The notes under the pieces: generated by a model | Told to the model about the DNA's origin: nothing | Seen by the model: the letters and a program-made list of their open reading frames with translations, nothing else | The model's database searches: none | Shown here: in pieces, positions 12,501-23,800 of the stretch | Numbering within the stretch: the stretch's first letter is position 1 | How the letters are laid out: every line of letters begins with the position of its first letter | From: Colius striatus | Taxonomy: Eukaryota; Chordata; Aves; Coliiformes; Coliidae | DNA: 64,000 nt | Reading direction: 5' to 3' | Assembly: GCF_028858725.1 (NCBI RefSeq) | Contig: NC_084767.1 | Coordinates: forward strand, 19,173,895-19,237,894 | Position numbers and translations under genes: made by a program

Positions 12501-14621
12501 TGTAAAATGTGGGCTGCCCGTGAGGAGAGGGAAATAGGAAGTTTAAGACGAGGAGGAGTGATGTCTGCTTTTTCTCTGGAGGAAGAGGCAGCCGCCGTGG
12601 GAGAAGCCCGCTGGTGCCCTCTGGTGCGAAGTGTCTGCGGCACAAGCAGGAGGGGATCGAGAGGAAGCACATTTTTGCGCCTTGTTTTATTTCCGTGTAA
12701 ACTCTGGGCATATCCAAGCTGTTAAAATATCTACTGTGCTCCTCCTCTCCAGCAGATCGCTCAGGGAGAGGAAGGAGATGACTGATCTGAACTATTTAGT
12801 GTTCTGGGAGCCCGGATGTAGATTTTCCACTTCCCTTCTGAACACATACCTCTGCCCAGGGGATCGAGAAAGGCTGATGTAGTGTGCTTAAAACTTAGAG
12901 GGGGAGAAAGAAGCCTTTTTGCAAAATAAAACCCAAAAACCTATAAAGTAGATGTGCTCATGCTGGAAGGAGTTGGGGCAGTAAATAAAAGGTCAAACTA
13001 TTTTTTGCAGGGACTGTGAAAAAATATCAGAAAAGCTTTATTTGGAGCCCATGAAAAGAAGGTGTCTGTGAAAGTGGCATGCAGATGTCCCAGGCCAAAC
13101 TTCTGAATTTCAAGAGAAAAATTTTGTTAGCTGTGCATAAGTAGAAGCAGAGAACATTAGTATTAGGGATGTCACTTCATAACTATTCTCTTTGGAACTG
13201 TAATTTCTAAATACAGAGTCTTTTAACTTATTTGGTAGAAAGTTAAGATTTTTGGAAGTCTTTCTGTAACAGTGATGTTAAGAGCTATTTGCTGCATTAA
13301 GAGGTGGGTCAGAAACAAGTGACCTGAACTGTGGATTCAATGTAATCTTTGATAACAAGCTTACCTTTTGTTAGGTTTTTAAACTTGAGTAGAACGAAAA
13401 CAAAAATTGTACTGTGTTTACAACTGACATGGTGACCTTTAGTGCTGTAATAGTGTTGAGGCCTCTCATTCAAGAGGCAGTAATTTTCCCAACAGAATAT
13501 CTTGTAAGAGGTCTTCCACAGATCTGGGATTTGTTTTTCAAGGGGGATTTAATTTGCTACATCATCCAGCCTTACTGGATACTTAGGAGCGTTTGCCCAG
13601 TAGTGTCTCTCTGTTCCACTGACTGCAAGAGTTCACGGTTGGGTATAGAATCTATTCCATTCCCCTTGGTTAGAGTCGGTCTGATGTATGTGGAAAAACC
13701 TTAAATAAAAGCCTGTTCCCTGCAGCCTGTGCAGCTGATGAAGCGTAGCATTCTGTGAGTGCTCTTGTACGCAGCAGGCTTGATCTGGTTACTGCTGAAA
13801 TTGGTGAGAATAGATTTGGCTTCAGAAATTTCCATGTGCTCTAACTTGTATATTTTGGTGTTTTTAGTTCTCCACCTATTTTCCTGGTTACTTTGATGGG
13901 CAATATTGGCTGTGGTGGGTCTTCCTTGTACTAGGTAAGTGTTTGCTGAAAGGTAATGCATGCTTGAAACTCTGTAAAGACAATCAGGGCTTTTGTGAGC
14001 GTAACTTTACTGGCTATTAAGACATATGTGTGTAGATGTAAAACTGAAAGGTAATCCTCATAGTAGTCCTCTTAATGAACATCATCGGGGTTTTAAAGGT
14101 GCACATAAGAACTATCCTTTTGTTATCATTTCTTGGTGGCAGCATCCTATTTATCATCCAGAAGAAGTCAAGAAGAGAACGGTGCTTGCATTCATAGTAA
14201 CTGGTTCATCTGTTCTCGTGTCTTAAATCCAACAGTGGGTTGTGGTCTGTCTGTATTTTTCCTCCTTTGGTGGTGGCTGGATCTCCTGTGGAGTCAAAAA
14301 ATTTGAGATTGGCTAAGGAAAGTTTCCTTTTGAGATTGCCTGAAATGGAAATATTTAGTTATCACTGATGCCAACAAAAATCCTTGTATTCAATTGGCCT
14401 TTGTGCATCCCAGCATTGTTGATGCATCCATACCTGTAAAGAGGAGTTGAATTGCTTCCTCTCTAATTGAAGAAGCAACACCTGTGTTAACTGGACAAAT
14501 CTGTTTCCTCCGTCTAGGTTTTCTGCTGTTTCTCAGAGGATTTATTAATTATGCAAAGGTTAGGAAGATGCCAGATACTTTCTCCACTCTCTCCAGAACC
14601 AGAGTTCTCTTTATTTACTAA
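82..14621 (+). CDS. NDFIP1: NDFIP1, Nedd4 family-interacting protein 1 (7 coding exons)
   Basis: The coding sequence is join(82..126, 9559..9646, 10791..10921, 11693..11780, 11959..12083, 13868..13934, 14518..14621): 648 nt, 215 residues plus TAA. All six introns are GT-AG and every junction keeps frame. The product is a three-pass endosomal/Golgi membrane adaptor that binds WW domains of NEDD4-family E3 ligases (NEDD4, ITCH) and promotes substrate ubiquitination; this is known for the family. Visible here are PPPY at residues 33-36, PPSY at 58-61, LPSY at 67-70, an acidic stretch around 89-102, and hydrophobic segments near 112-134, 141-158 and 172-190. The protein ends in LFIY like its mammalian orthologue, which is 221 residues. 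The start was chosen because the ATG has G at -3 and +4 and the first exon splices in frame to the conserved YQQ-LQNEEE junction. The N-terminus (MAAAAAEPSSGR) is shorter than and different from the mammalian one. Confidence 0.97.
127..9558 (+). other. NDFIP1: NDFIP1 intron 1
   Basis: This 9.4 kb intron has a GTGAGG donor and an acceptor ending CTGTTCAG. A good branch-point-like CACTAAC lies about 30 bases before the acceptor. Its first 400 bases belong to the CpG island; the rest is AT-rich unique sequence. It contains a 14-base G run (5234-5247) and a short GGGA/GGAA tract near 2763-2783. I saw no other exon, RNA gene or recognisable mobile element. Confidence 0.85.
5234..5247 (+). repeat. 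G14 homopolymer in NDFIP1 intron 1
   Basis: Fourteen consecutive G following GGGT. A low-complexity tract in an otherwise unique, moderately GC-rich part of the intron. Confidence 0.9.
9559..9646 (+). CDS. NDFIP1: NDFIP1 coding exon 2 (first PY motif)
   Basis: This exon is 88 nt, encoding residues 16-44 plus the first base of codon 45. It carries LQNEEEPGE and the first PY motif (PPPY, residues 33-36), which in this family binds WW domains. The donor is GTAAAT at 9647. Confidence 0.96.
9647..10790 (+). other. NDFIP1: NDFIP1 intron 2
   Basis: This 1.1 kb intron ends in a strong polypyrimidine tract (T-rich run before CTTAAG at 10785-10790). Nothing else is recognisable in it. Confidence 0.88.
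10791..10921 (+). CDS. NDFIP1: NDFIP1 coding exon 3 (second and third PY motifs)
   Basis: This exon is 131 nt, completing codon 45 and encoding residues 46-88. It contains PPSY (58-61) and LPSY (67-70), and the stretch from YFDYKDESGFPKPPSY to IPLVPGR is essentially the mammalian sequence. The donor GTGAGT starts at 10922, and the exon ends in phase 0. Confidence 0.97.
10922..11692 (+). other. NDFIP1: NDFIP1 intron 3
   Basis: This 771 bp intron contains a 17-base T run (11475-11491) that is too far from the acceptor to be its pyrimidine tract. The acceptor is TTGATTTGCAG. No other feature is seen. Confidence 0.88.
11693..11780 (+). CDS. NDFIP1: NDFIP1 coding exon 4 (acidic linker, start of TM1)
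   Basis: This exon is 88 nt, encoding residues 89-117 plus one base of codon 118. An acidic juxtamembrane segment (DDDF, DDFDDTDQ) leads into LRIGNDGIFMLTFF, the beginning of the first membrane segment. The donor GTAAGT is at 11781. Confidence 0.96.
11781..11958 (+). other. NDFIP1: NDFIP1 intron 4
   Basis: A short intron (178 bp) with a GTAAGT donor and a pyrimidine-rich acceptor ending TTTCTCAG. It contains nothing else. Confidence 0.88.
11959..12083 (+). CDS. NDFIP1: NDFIP1 coding exon 5 (TM1 and TM2)
   Basis: This exon is 125 nt, completing codon 118 and encoding residues 119-159. It holds most of the first hydrophobic segment (AFLFNWIGFFLSFCL), the loop TTSAAGRYGAISG and the second segment (FGLSLIKWILIV). 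The donor GTAAGT is at 12084. Confidence 0.97.
12084..13867 (+). other. NDFIP1: NDFIP1 intron 5
   Basis: This 1.8 kb intron is mostly AT-rich, with a small GC-rich block at about 12510-12670 that contains a CTCF-like motif (listed separately). The acceptor is a T-rich tract ending in AG at 13866-13867. Confidence 0.88.
12615..12627 (-). promoter_or_regulatory. CTCF-like core motif in NDFIP1 intron 5
   Basis: The + strand reads TGCCCTCTGGTGC, close to the reverse complement of the CTCF core (CCACCAGAGGGC type). It lies in a local GC-rich, CpG-containing block within an AT-rich intron. This is a motif match only; occupancy is not shown. Confidence 0.35.
13868..13934 (+). CDS. NDFIP1: NDFIP1 coding exon 6
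   Basis: This exon is 67 nt, encoding residues 160-181 plus one base of codon 182: FSTYFPGYFDGQYWLWWVFLVL, the loop and the start of the third hydrophobic segment. The donor GTAAGT is at 13935. Confidence 0.96.
13935..14517 (+). other. NDFIP1: NDFIP1 intron 6
   Basis: This 583 bp intron has a GTAAGT donor and an acceptor ending CTCCGTCTAG. No other feature is seen. Confidence 0.88.
14518..14621 (+). CDS. NDFIP1: NDFIP1 coding exon 7 (C-terminus and stop)
   Basis: The coding part is 104 nt including TAA at 14619-14621, covering residues 182-215: the end of the third hydrophobic segment, then the tail FINYAKVRKMPDTFSTLSRTRVLFIY. Mammalian NDFIP1 has FSNLPRTRV here, so this copy has T for N and S for P. 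The bases after the stop (AAG then GTAAAC) resemble a splice donor; see the finding on a possible 3' UTR intron. Confidence 0.96.
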
Positions 14622-17547
14622 AGGTAAACTTTGTGCTTTCCTGAATTTGTTGTGTTTTGGTTTTAACTCTTATTTGCTGACTGTTTCAGGCTTGAGTATT
14701 TTTACAACACAAGGCAGCATGAAACACTTATTTCTTGGTTTCCTAGACACAGCTCCTGTTGCTGCAGAGACCAGATGTAGTGAGGGGCAGAGGCATACTT
14801 AACATTTCTCCTGAGTTTTTGCTTTTGAGGAATTGTATATTCATTAGATTCCATGACTTGAATTTTAAGAACAAAATCTCTACCCCTTGGTGTTACACTG
14901 TATTTGGCAAATGTGTCTCTAAATCACATGCTTGAAACACGTGGTATGTCCCAATCATGAGTAAAGGTCACAAAATATTGTTGGAAGGTTGTGCCAGTGT
15001 CTTTGGCTTAGGTCCCAGAAAGAACAATTTGTCTGAATTTTGCATGCTGTTTGAATTTTCTGCCAAGTTCCTGAAGAAATTAAGCTCTTGCACACCTTTG
15101 CTCTTTGAGAGCCCCTTCCGTATACTTGAACGCACTGTCCTTCCTGAATATCTTTCAGAACCTTAATGCCTAAAAGTCTTTAAGGCCCAACCTTAGTTGC
15201 TGCCTTCTTAATGGGACTTTGAGGAAAGAGGCTTAAGTAGTTGAACCCTTCCAGCATAATTTCCTGCTTACAGCAGATAATGGCCCTGCATTAACTGTCC
15301 CTCCCAGAGGGGAAGGAAATCCTGTAATAGGTTGCTTCCCAGATGGTGAGTGCAACATGATGCTCCCTTTAGAAATATCATAATAACACTGTTTCCCCAA
15401 GACAGGGTTGAAGCAATTGCAGCTGGGACAGTGGTATAAAGAAACCAGACAAACCTCAGCTTTAAATTGGGGGTCATTCCATTTGTCAGGTTTTAAAACC
15501 AAGGCTTGATTTTTTTCTTCCAAAGGTGCTTTCCTTTTGTTAGAGGCTACAAGTGGCGTAAAATCCTGCTTCATTTCTTATCTGCAGTGAGAATGTGCTA
15601 CACAAAATGGGCTTTGTGCAGTGTTTTCCAGCTTGAGGTTTACACTGGTGATAGTGGGTAAAAATAGTTCAGTCAATTTATTTAAGTGTTTCAGTTTTGT
15701 TTGACAAATTTATGGTTTATGACCTCCTCCAGGATTTGTAATATCCTCTCGAATTCCTGCTGAGTCACCAGAGGGTTTATTTCCCCCAATTGCGTGGTCA
15801 CGTAGCGTGAGCGTTGAAGCATCAGCTGTGTCAGATGTAGTTTGTTCTCTCTAAACAGTACTTTGATTTTGCTTCTTTATGGAGACTTAATTTTTAATTT
15901 ATTAAAGGAACTGTGTTGTTTCTTGTTGCACAGTCTTTTCCTGTTTGGAGTTTGAAATTGCAGTTTTAGAGACGTCGTTTGTGAGGATGGAGGTGTAGGC
16001 GTCCTAAAAATTCCCACTTGTTTGGGTTTTTTTTGTCATTTTAGAGCTTTCAAAAAGCACCCTCTCTTGGATATATTGAGATAAATGTGTAGAATAATTT
16101 CTAAGTATTACAACTTGGACACTTCCCCTGAAAATAAATCTCCAAAGTTCTGAGCAGGGAAACCACAGAAGACTTGGATTTTCAGTGTATTGTTGTTCTT
16201 AAGATTAGATTTCCTCAGTAGGACATAATGAAAAGGTCACGGTGAATGATCATTTTCATCTTAGATGGAGGTAATTGTTAGAAAATTGGGAAGGGAGGAG
16301 AGGAATAATCAGTACAAACTAGAAAATACTAACTGGTGCAAATGAATGGAATGTAAAGCTTGGTGCTCACTGTTGGGGCTGTGTGTGGCAGTGAGGGACG
16401 GGATCCCCACAGCACCTCAGCAGAGCACAGTGGCCATGTGATGAGTGTAGGTGGTTGGTGCTGCATCTCTGGCTGAACAGCTTGTGAGAGCTGATGTCGC
16501 TCTCAGACCCGACAGAAGGGTCCAAACTCATTGTGAGCCTGGGTGGAGGCAGCAACGAAAGGCAGAGTCAGATTCTGCTCCCGTGGTGCAGATGCAGTGC
16601 CATTGCACACGCCTGCACATCCTTAGGACAGTGTTCCTAAGAGTGTTGCCTGGTTTAGTGTCTGTGTTCCACTCAGGAGTTTTAACCCTTCAGAACTGTA
16701 AAGTACACACAGAACTATTGAGCATTTTGCTAGAGTTGTGTCATTGTGTAGTGAGGCACTTCACAAGCCGTTAGACATCCTGCACTCTGTGAACGACATC
16801 CTTCTGTCTTCCAAAATAGCAATCTAACTATAGTTTCAATATTCAATATCCTCCTCTGACAGATGGTTTCTGGCAAATGTCTTCCTGCATTAGTGAATTC
16901 TCCCTCAAGAAGCAACAGGACACCTGCAGGAAGTGAATCAAGACCCTGGAGAAGAAGAAAAAATAGTCACCTGCTTTAAAAGAAATAAATAAACAAACGT
17001 ACTGTTGGAAAAAAACCAAGAGAAGCATTTCTTTCTATTTGTTTCTAGGTGTAAAATTTTAATAATGCAGACTTCTGTAATCATTGAATCATTAGTGGCT
17101 AATGTTTGAAAAAGCTGTTGCAGTTGAGTCTGTGGTGTGCTCGTAAAGCCTTTTCTAGATAGTCTCTGTAGCCAAGTCGGTAGCCCGAGCCAGTCCCCAG
17201 AGCCGGCAGGGGCCAGGCTTGCTTTGTCTCCTGGCCAAGGAGCAGGCCTGGGCTCTGCCCCTGCCTGGGCAGCCTGGGGATGTTGATCTGGCGGTGATCT
17301 GCGGTTACTGTGGGAGGCCGTGGTTACTCACCCTTCCTCTGCCCAAACCCAGCCAGGATTAAACTGGGACTGAATGGAAACGTGGGACGGATTCGTGAGG
17401 TGTCATTGGGGGAGAGTATTGTTTTGAAGGTGGCACAAGTATTAAGTTTTTAATAGTCTATCTTCTCAATGTTGTAGTATATTTTACTTTCATACTACCT
17501 ACTTTTTGGACTGTAGGGACTGTCACGGTACACATTGGTAGTGTAAA

Positions 17548-17553
17548 AATAAA
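17548..17553 (+). terminator. NDFIP1: Candidate poly(A) signal AATAAA, upstream
   Basis: A canonical hexamer within AAAAATAAAAG, about 2.9 kb after the NDFIP1 stop. It could give a shorter alternative 3' end. Confidence 0.35.
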
Positions 17554-17802
17554 AGATCACGTTGCAACTTTGTATAAAAAAGTACCTTCCAGAACAAAGG
17601 CCTTTTTTTTGTTTTTTTCCTTTGGCTTGGGACTTTTGAGATAATTCCTAACATACCTGTAATTCTTGCTTTTATAATTTGTGTTAGCAGAGACTATGAT
17701 GCGTTATACATGTAGATTGAATGTGCACTCTTGTGCTTCCTGCCAAGTGGTAATTCACTTCGGAGTTTTACTATGTTAAAACTGTAAATAGAGCAGAACA
17801 TT

Positions 17803-17808
17803 AATAAA
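17803..17808 (+). terminator. NDFIP1: Candidate main poly(A) signal AATAAA
   Basis: A canonical hexamer in ACATTAATAAATG, followed within 15-45 bases by TG/T-rich sequence (around 17829-17845), as expected for a cleavage site and downstream element. It is the last good signal before the intergenic region. Confidence 0.5.
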
Positions 17809-17830
17809 TGTCACTTATGTAGCAATTTTT

Positions 17831-20800
17831 GCTGTAGAGCAGTGTTTAATTCAGCCTCAATGCTTTATTGCACCTGGTTGTTGATAACAAACGCAGGTTA
17901 TCTCTGGGAACTTCATTGCTTTTCCACAGAAGGTGTGTAACGTGAATCTCCACGTCACGGTGTCTGTCTTCCTTTTCAGAAGCATCTTTCTAAACTCTGA
18001 GACCTCAGTCCGTGATGCCAGTCTGGCAGGGCAGGAAACAGCAGTTCTGTACAATTTTGGGAGGTTTTGGGATGTTTTTTGTAGTTTCACATCTATAACT
18101 TACCTGCCTTGGGAAACTATTTGTTCCTGACTGAACTCAAATGTGTAGTCCTTGCAAACAGGCTGCTGGGGCTGACAGAGACAGATGGAGGTTACACAGA
18201 GACTGAGTGAGTAAGTGTACACAGAGAGAATTACAAAGTTTGTCCTGCAACACAAAATCTGTAGCATTAGGGAACTCTGAATCGCATTTGCCCAAACTTG
18301 GTAGATTGGCCTGGTGTTTGCTCTCTTGGCATCTGGGCCTTATTTGGTCTTGTATATCCAGAGAACTCGAATATTTGGCATTCCTGTTTCTCTTCATTTG
18401 ATGGCCTGAAGCTACAGACACCTCTTGCACCATCATCCCTCTGCAGATAGCAGTTCTGGGAGCACAAGGGAGGGATGTGCTGCTGCAAGTGGGTGGGTGA
18501 TGAGGTCTGAAGAAACCTGCCTTTGTGTTCAGTGTGGGTTAACACTGACTCCAAGCTCAAATTATTTTGTGTCCGTGCCAGCTCACACACTTTACACCAT
18601 GTAAGTAGCAGGTCTCATCATCTGCAGTGACCAAATACATACCTTTGGCCTTCCTGCCTGCATTTGTCAGCTGTTTTTCTCCTTCCAGCGTTGTAAACTT
18701 CTGAGCAGGTTCAGACAGGATTCACTCTCCTAGAAACAGGTTTCATCTTCTGATTGTGGAAAACAGCATGCTTTACCCTTCCCTGGAGGGAGGAGACAGC
18801 TAGATTTGCTTGGCTCTTAAATGGACACTGTGTGATTTCCATGACAATTTTAAAATCTACTGCCTCACACTTGGCCTCTGCAGAGAAGGCCCACAGATGT
18901 GATGGTCCTGAAGGTTTGTTGGGTGGGAGGGTTTGCATCACACCCCTTGTGCTGCCTGCACCTGAAATGGCATCTCTGAAACTTCCCCATCACATCACTG
19001 CTACTCCCCAGCCCCCGTTTTAGATTTGCTTACGTTGTGATAAGCCTGGGATTTCTTGGGCTGTGACCATAAATGAGTCTTACTCGAGTTAGGTTGTGGT
19101 TAGTGAGTTGAAACGTGGGGATGTAGCCTCTGAGCAAGGGAGTGATCCCAATGAACAGAGGGCCTCTCCTTTGGCCGTTGGCATCGCAGGGGAGAACATG
19201 AAATGCTAATATTTATATTATTTATAATATTTAATTAACAGTCTCACCATTTCTATGCAAGAAATATCAAACTCCCTGGTATCTCTTTTAGCTAGCTGTC
19301 CCTGCAAGAGGGATGCTGTCAGGGTGTTGTCAGGGCACACAGGGGCTGTGGAGCAGCTCTGTCTTGGTGGGAAGAGCTCCGTCAGCCCAAGGCACTGCTC
19401 CCTGCCACCAGCCTTAGGGTTTGTGCTTGGCCCTGACCCAGCACTTGCTTCTTTCCAGAAAGCCATACTGAGGTGCTTTGGAGGCTTGCAATTCCTTCCC
19501 ACAGTGGCAGGAGGGACATCCTTTGCAGCTATCCCTGTGTCAGCACTGGGGTGAGCTGACTGCTCTGCCACCAGCCTGGTGAAGGCGGAGGCTGGCGTGT
19601 GCAATGAGAGGAGCTGCCGGACAGGGTGTCGATGCTGCTGGTGCAGGTTATTCCACAGTAGCTCTCAAAATAGTTAAAACTATTTTACATCAACAAGAGT
19701 TTTATTCAGAAGAGCTTGTCTGTGTTACAGAGGAGTGGTGCTGGTTTTTGTCCAAATACTGGGATTGTTTGTACAATCGATATTTTAAAATCAGCGTGTG
19801 ATCGTTTGAAAGTCAGAGACTGAGGTTGTTCTTCCAGGTATCGTGGGAAGCACATCTTGACATCTTCTTTCTAGTTATGAAAGAAGGATAAGCAACATGA
19901 GAGGAGAAGGATCAGAGAAACGCACATGCTGGAGGAAATCGAATCTGCCTATGGGGAAGGTAGGACCGCCGCAGGGGAAATGAGTGGGGTCTGTCATTGT
20001 CCCTGCTCTTCCGCCCGCTCCAGTGGGAGCTCGGCCTCCAGTGAAAAGAGTGGTGCTAATCGTCCGTGGCATCCCTGTGAAACAGAGGATTAAGCTGAGC
20101 AATAAAACCACTAAATGGGAGACCTCCCAGTTACTGAAAAAAAGAGACTTTTTCTCCCCTCTCCACTTGTTCTAGCTGCTACACAATTCTATTTCCAAGA
20201 AGTTGGTAAATATTACTAGATGTAGGAATGATGTCTATGAACCTTTTTGCTTTACTGCAAAAGTCCTTTCTCAAGAAAAACAGTGATTTCATCGCTTTGT
20301 GTTTCAGCCACACAAAGCCAACGACTGACTCATTTTTGGTGGCTTTGTTAGTGGAAATGATTCACAGGCTGGATTGCCCTGACCCCTTCTCTGGGCTGGT
20401 GCACTTCTTTTAAGACACTTGTGATGGTGGAGAGGATGGTCCCGAGATGCTGAAGCAGAGGATGGTAGGAAGCATGTGAAAGGGCCAGAAGACATAATTC
20501 AGCCAAAATCCTCAGCACAGCCCACAGCAGCGCCAGGCTGCAGTGGCTCTGTGTGCCCAGACTGTGCCTGGAGGGGCTGTGGGATTTGCTGCCACTTTTT
20601 TATGTGATGAAGTAAGTTTTCGTAGTACCTACTGTTCTCATTGCCTTGACTTTACAAGATGGCCTAGCATTGACTGGAAGGAAAGAGAAACAAATGTGTT
20701 GAAAAAATACATATGATAAGCCAAACCTGGTAGCAGTTGGATTAATGAACCTTTTTAAAAACTCCTTGCATGCAGAACATTTACAAGGCCCTTTTAGTGG

Positions 20801-23800
20801 TGACACTTACTAGTCATCACATCAAACCATTTCACAGTGTGGGCACTGGTGGGTCATTACGCCTGCCCAGCCCACTCCTGACAGTGCCTGAGTCTGTTCC
20901 CTGCTCCAGCTAGTAAGTTTCCATCAACCCAGCATCTGTTCCTTAACAACAGGTCAATAAAGTTGCATATGTTTCCATTTCAGGGATCTCCTTTGTCCAA
21001 AGGGTTATATCAGGAGTCATCCTGTGTATGGCCGAGCAAAATACTATGGTGAGAGTTACCATGACCTTGGACAATGAGGAGTTTCCTGCAAACAGTTCTT
21101 GGCTGTTTTCCTTGCGAAATAATTGTGTATCATCCTTTGGATGATCCCATGTATGTAAACACTGATGAAATTCTTGGTGTGAAGTGCCAGCAGGGTCTGT
21201 TATTTCTGCAGTTTATCCAGCTGGGATGAGTCCTCGGGAGCAAGGAGACCACATGAGCTCTGTCCCCACGGCAGAGTGTGCAGACTGTGTGTAAGTGGCT
21301 CAACCTCATGGCCAAATGCCCTCTGGTCCCTGTGCTCTATGAAGAAACTAACATCTTAGGCTTGCTTTACCTTCACACATCTCATAAATGTAGGAAAATA
21401 CAAGACAAATTAATAGCAAAGTTCATGATTTCCTCTTTTTTCGTTAACTGTTGGATCTTTGTAGCAGGTTTCCATTCAGGTGAGGTCCTGGGCCTCCTGA
21501 GACATTGGGCTCCAGCATGGACATGTTCCCATGAAGAAGGCAGAATGACTCCAGTCAAACCCTGTGGCCCCAGGAGCAGCAGCTTGGCTCAGGAGTGGCT
21601 CTGCCATGCCTCAGTCACCACGCAGGGCTTTGCCTATGAGCATGTGTGTGCAGCAACCTCTGCACTTCCCAGTGTTTCCTGCCAGAGGCAGTTAGAGATG
21701 ATCCTGGTGATCAAACCAGCCAGATTTTGCTGAGATTTACAGTCAAATGTAAGGCTTATAAAAGCACTGCACGATGTGGCTGTAGTTGTAGTTGTAATCG
21801 TCCTACCTGAGCCCTGTGGTTTGATCACAGCCCATCACACAGCCACAGGTCAGGACACAGAGCCTTTCCTGTCTTGGGACTCCCCTGCTCTGCTCCATCT
21901 CTGCAACAGCAGCTGGGGCGTGGGGTTGAGGTGCCAAAACATAGACTTAATCCATGTGTAGCTCAATAGCCCAGTCTCATAACTGGTACTTAAGCTGGCA
22001 GATTTTTCCTGGCATTTAAATACAAAAGACAACCTGTGTGTTTGTCTGTGCTTTGGGTTTTTCTCCACCTCAATGAACTGAATCTCCCAGGGAACAGGGA
22101 AGGGCTGCAGGGGATGGAGTTGAGCTGCTTTTGGGCATTCCCAGGTGAGGGAGACACTGGGATAAAAGAAAGCACCTTTGGGAAACGTGACAGAGGTTTC
22201 CAAGAAGTGCTGTGGCAGCGGTGCTGCTGGAGAGGCGGGGAGCAGCCCCCGTGGGACCCCCGTGCTCAGCCGGGGCTGACACCCCACTTCAGCTGCTTGT
22301 GTAGGTGCTGCTGTGATGCTCAGGACAAAGATTTCCATGTTGCTTTGCTGAAATTTTGGGGGGCTGGACAAAAGCCAGTCAGAGAAGGAAAATACCAGAG
22401 TTTAGTCACTGTTTAGCATAAAAAAATCCATCGCAGGATATATCTTAGAAACTATTTTGCAATCACAAGACCTGTACAGATACAAGCCTTGCTTTGTGAA
22501 GCTTAAAATATGTTAATAGAACCTAAGAGCAATGAATATAAGAAATAAAGCAAAAAGTGGAGACCTCTGCCCAGGCTCTGGAGTGTCAGAAGGGGTCTGG
22601 ACCGGGCACTGAAAAGTGCTGTAGTACCTGGAATGACTACAATACCCTACGTGTCTCAGGGCCAAGTGGGGTGAAGTACAAGAGCATTCTGTGCTGCTTT
22701 TAAAAAAAGTGAATTACTCAATAGAAGTTAAGCAAAGTAAGAAATCAGTGTTTCCAAAATATGCATCATCTCTTGATAAGCTCTGATGGTCAGCTGAACA
22801 GTAACCTTGGGTGCTTGTCACCTGAAGCCACCTGGGTACCAGTGGATGATTTTTGGAGCAGCCTTTGGGCATCAGTGGGTTGTGGGCAGGGGTGGGTGGG
22901 TGAGGGCAACGTGCCTGCTGCGCACAGCATTGCCCTGGAGTGGTGCCGTTTGTGGCAGCCGCTGGGTCCAAAGGCTGCACAAATGGCTCGTGCCCACAGT
23001 CACACGGTGTGTGGACAAAGCAGGCAGCAGATTGAAGAGCTGATGAGGAGAAAAGCCCAACTTTGACCAGATTTTGTTTGTGTTTGTTTTTGTTGTTGCT
23101 TTAACAGAAGTGGCTGGAGCACGGTAATTAAAGGCTCAGTGGCTCTAATTGGAATAGGTTTAAACTCCAGGTCAAAATCCCTTCTGGCACTTCCTCTGCC
23201 TAACAACCATCAACAGAAATCAAACAAATCCAACTGGCTCCAGTCACTAATCTGCAATCAGCAAAGGTCGCAGCGGTGATAAGGGAGCGAGCAGCGGCAA
23301 ACAGCCCCGTGTGGAGACACAGACCCCGCGGGGCTCAGGCACAGAGCCCCAGCCCCTGCACTGGATGGGGACAGTTGGATGGTTGTGTAGGGGCTGGGGG
23401 CTGAGTTATGGCGGTACAGCCCCTGGCTGGGTGTGATGAGTCAGGCCCAGCACTGCTGGGCTGGGCGACGGAGAGAGGACGGGGCACCTCGGGCCTGAGC
23501 GAGCGGTGCCAGTGCAGTGCATGGGACGGTGCGAGGGACACTCGGCATTGCTCAGCACAGCTGTTACACCAAAATGCCTGTTTTCCTCGAGCAGAAGAAG
23601 CAGCTGAGGTTGTGACAGGGGCTGGAGAAGGAACATTTGCAACTGAGCACTAGTTCCTGGGTGCCTGTCTGGTGGTGTGTGCAGAGAGGGTGTGCGGCTG
23701 CACCCCCACACCCCAGCCCACCCACTGCTGCTGCTTCCTGCCCCTGCCAAAGGTCACTGCCCTCGCCAGGTCTCCACTTTAACTGCTTTTCTAATTATAC

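Larger units (their letters stand above)
14622..17830 (+). other. NDFIP1: Putative NDFIP1 3' UTR
   Basis: No convincing reading frame follows the stop. The AT-rich sequence runs to canonical AATAAA signals at 17548 and 17803, the second followed by a T/G-rich stretch typical of a cleavage site. The total of about 3.2 kb is plausible for this gene. Whether the UTR is continuous or spliced from just after the stop to an acceptor near 17048 cannot be decided from sequence. Confidence 0.5.
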
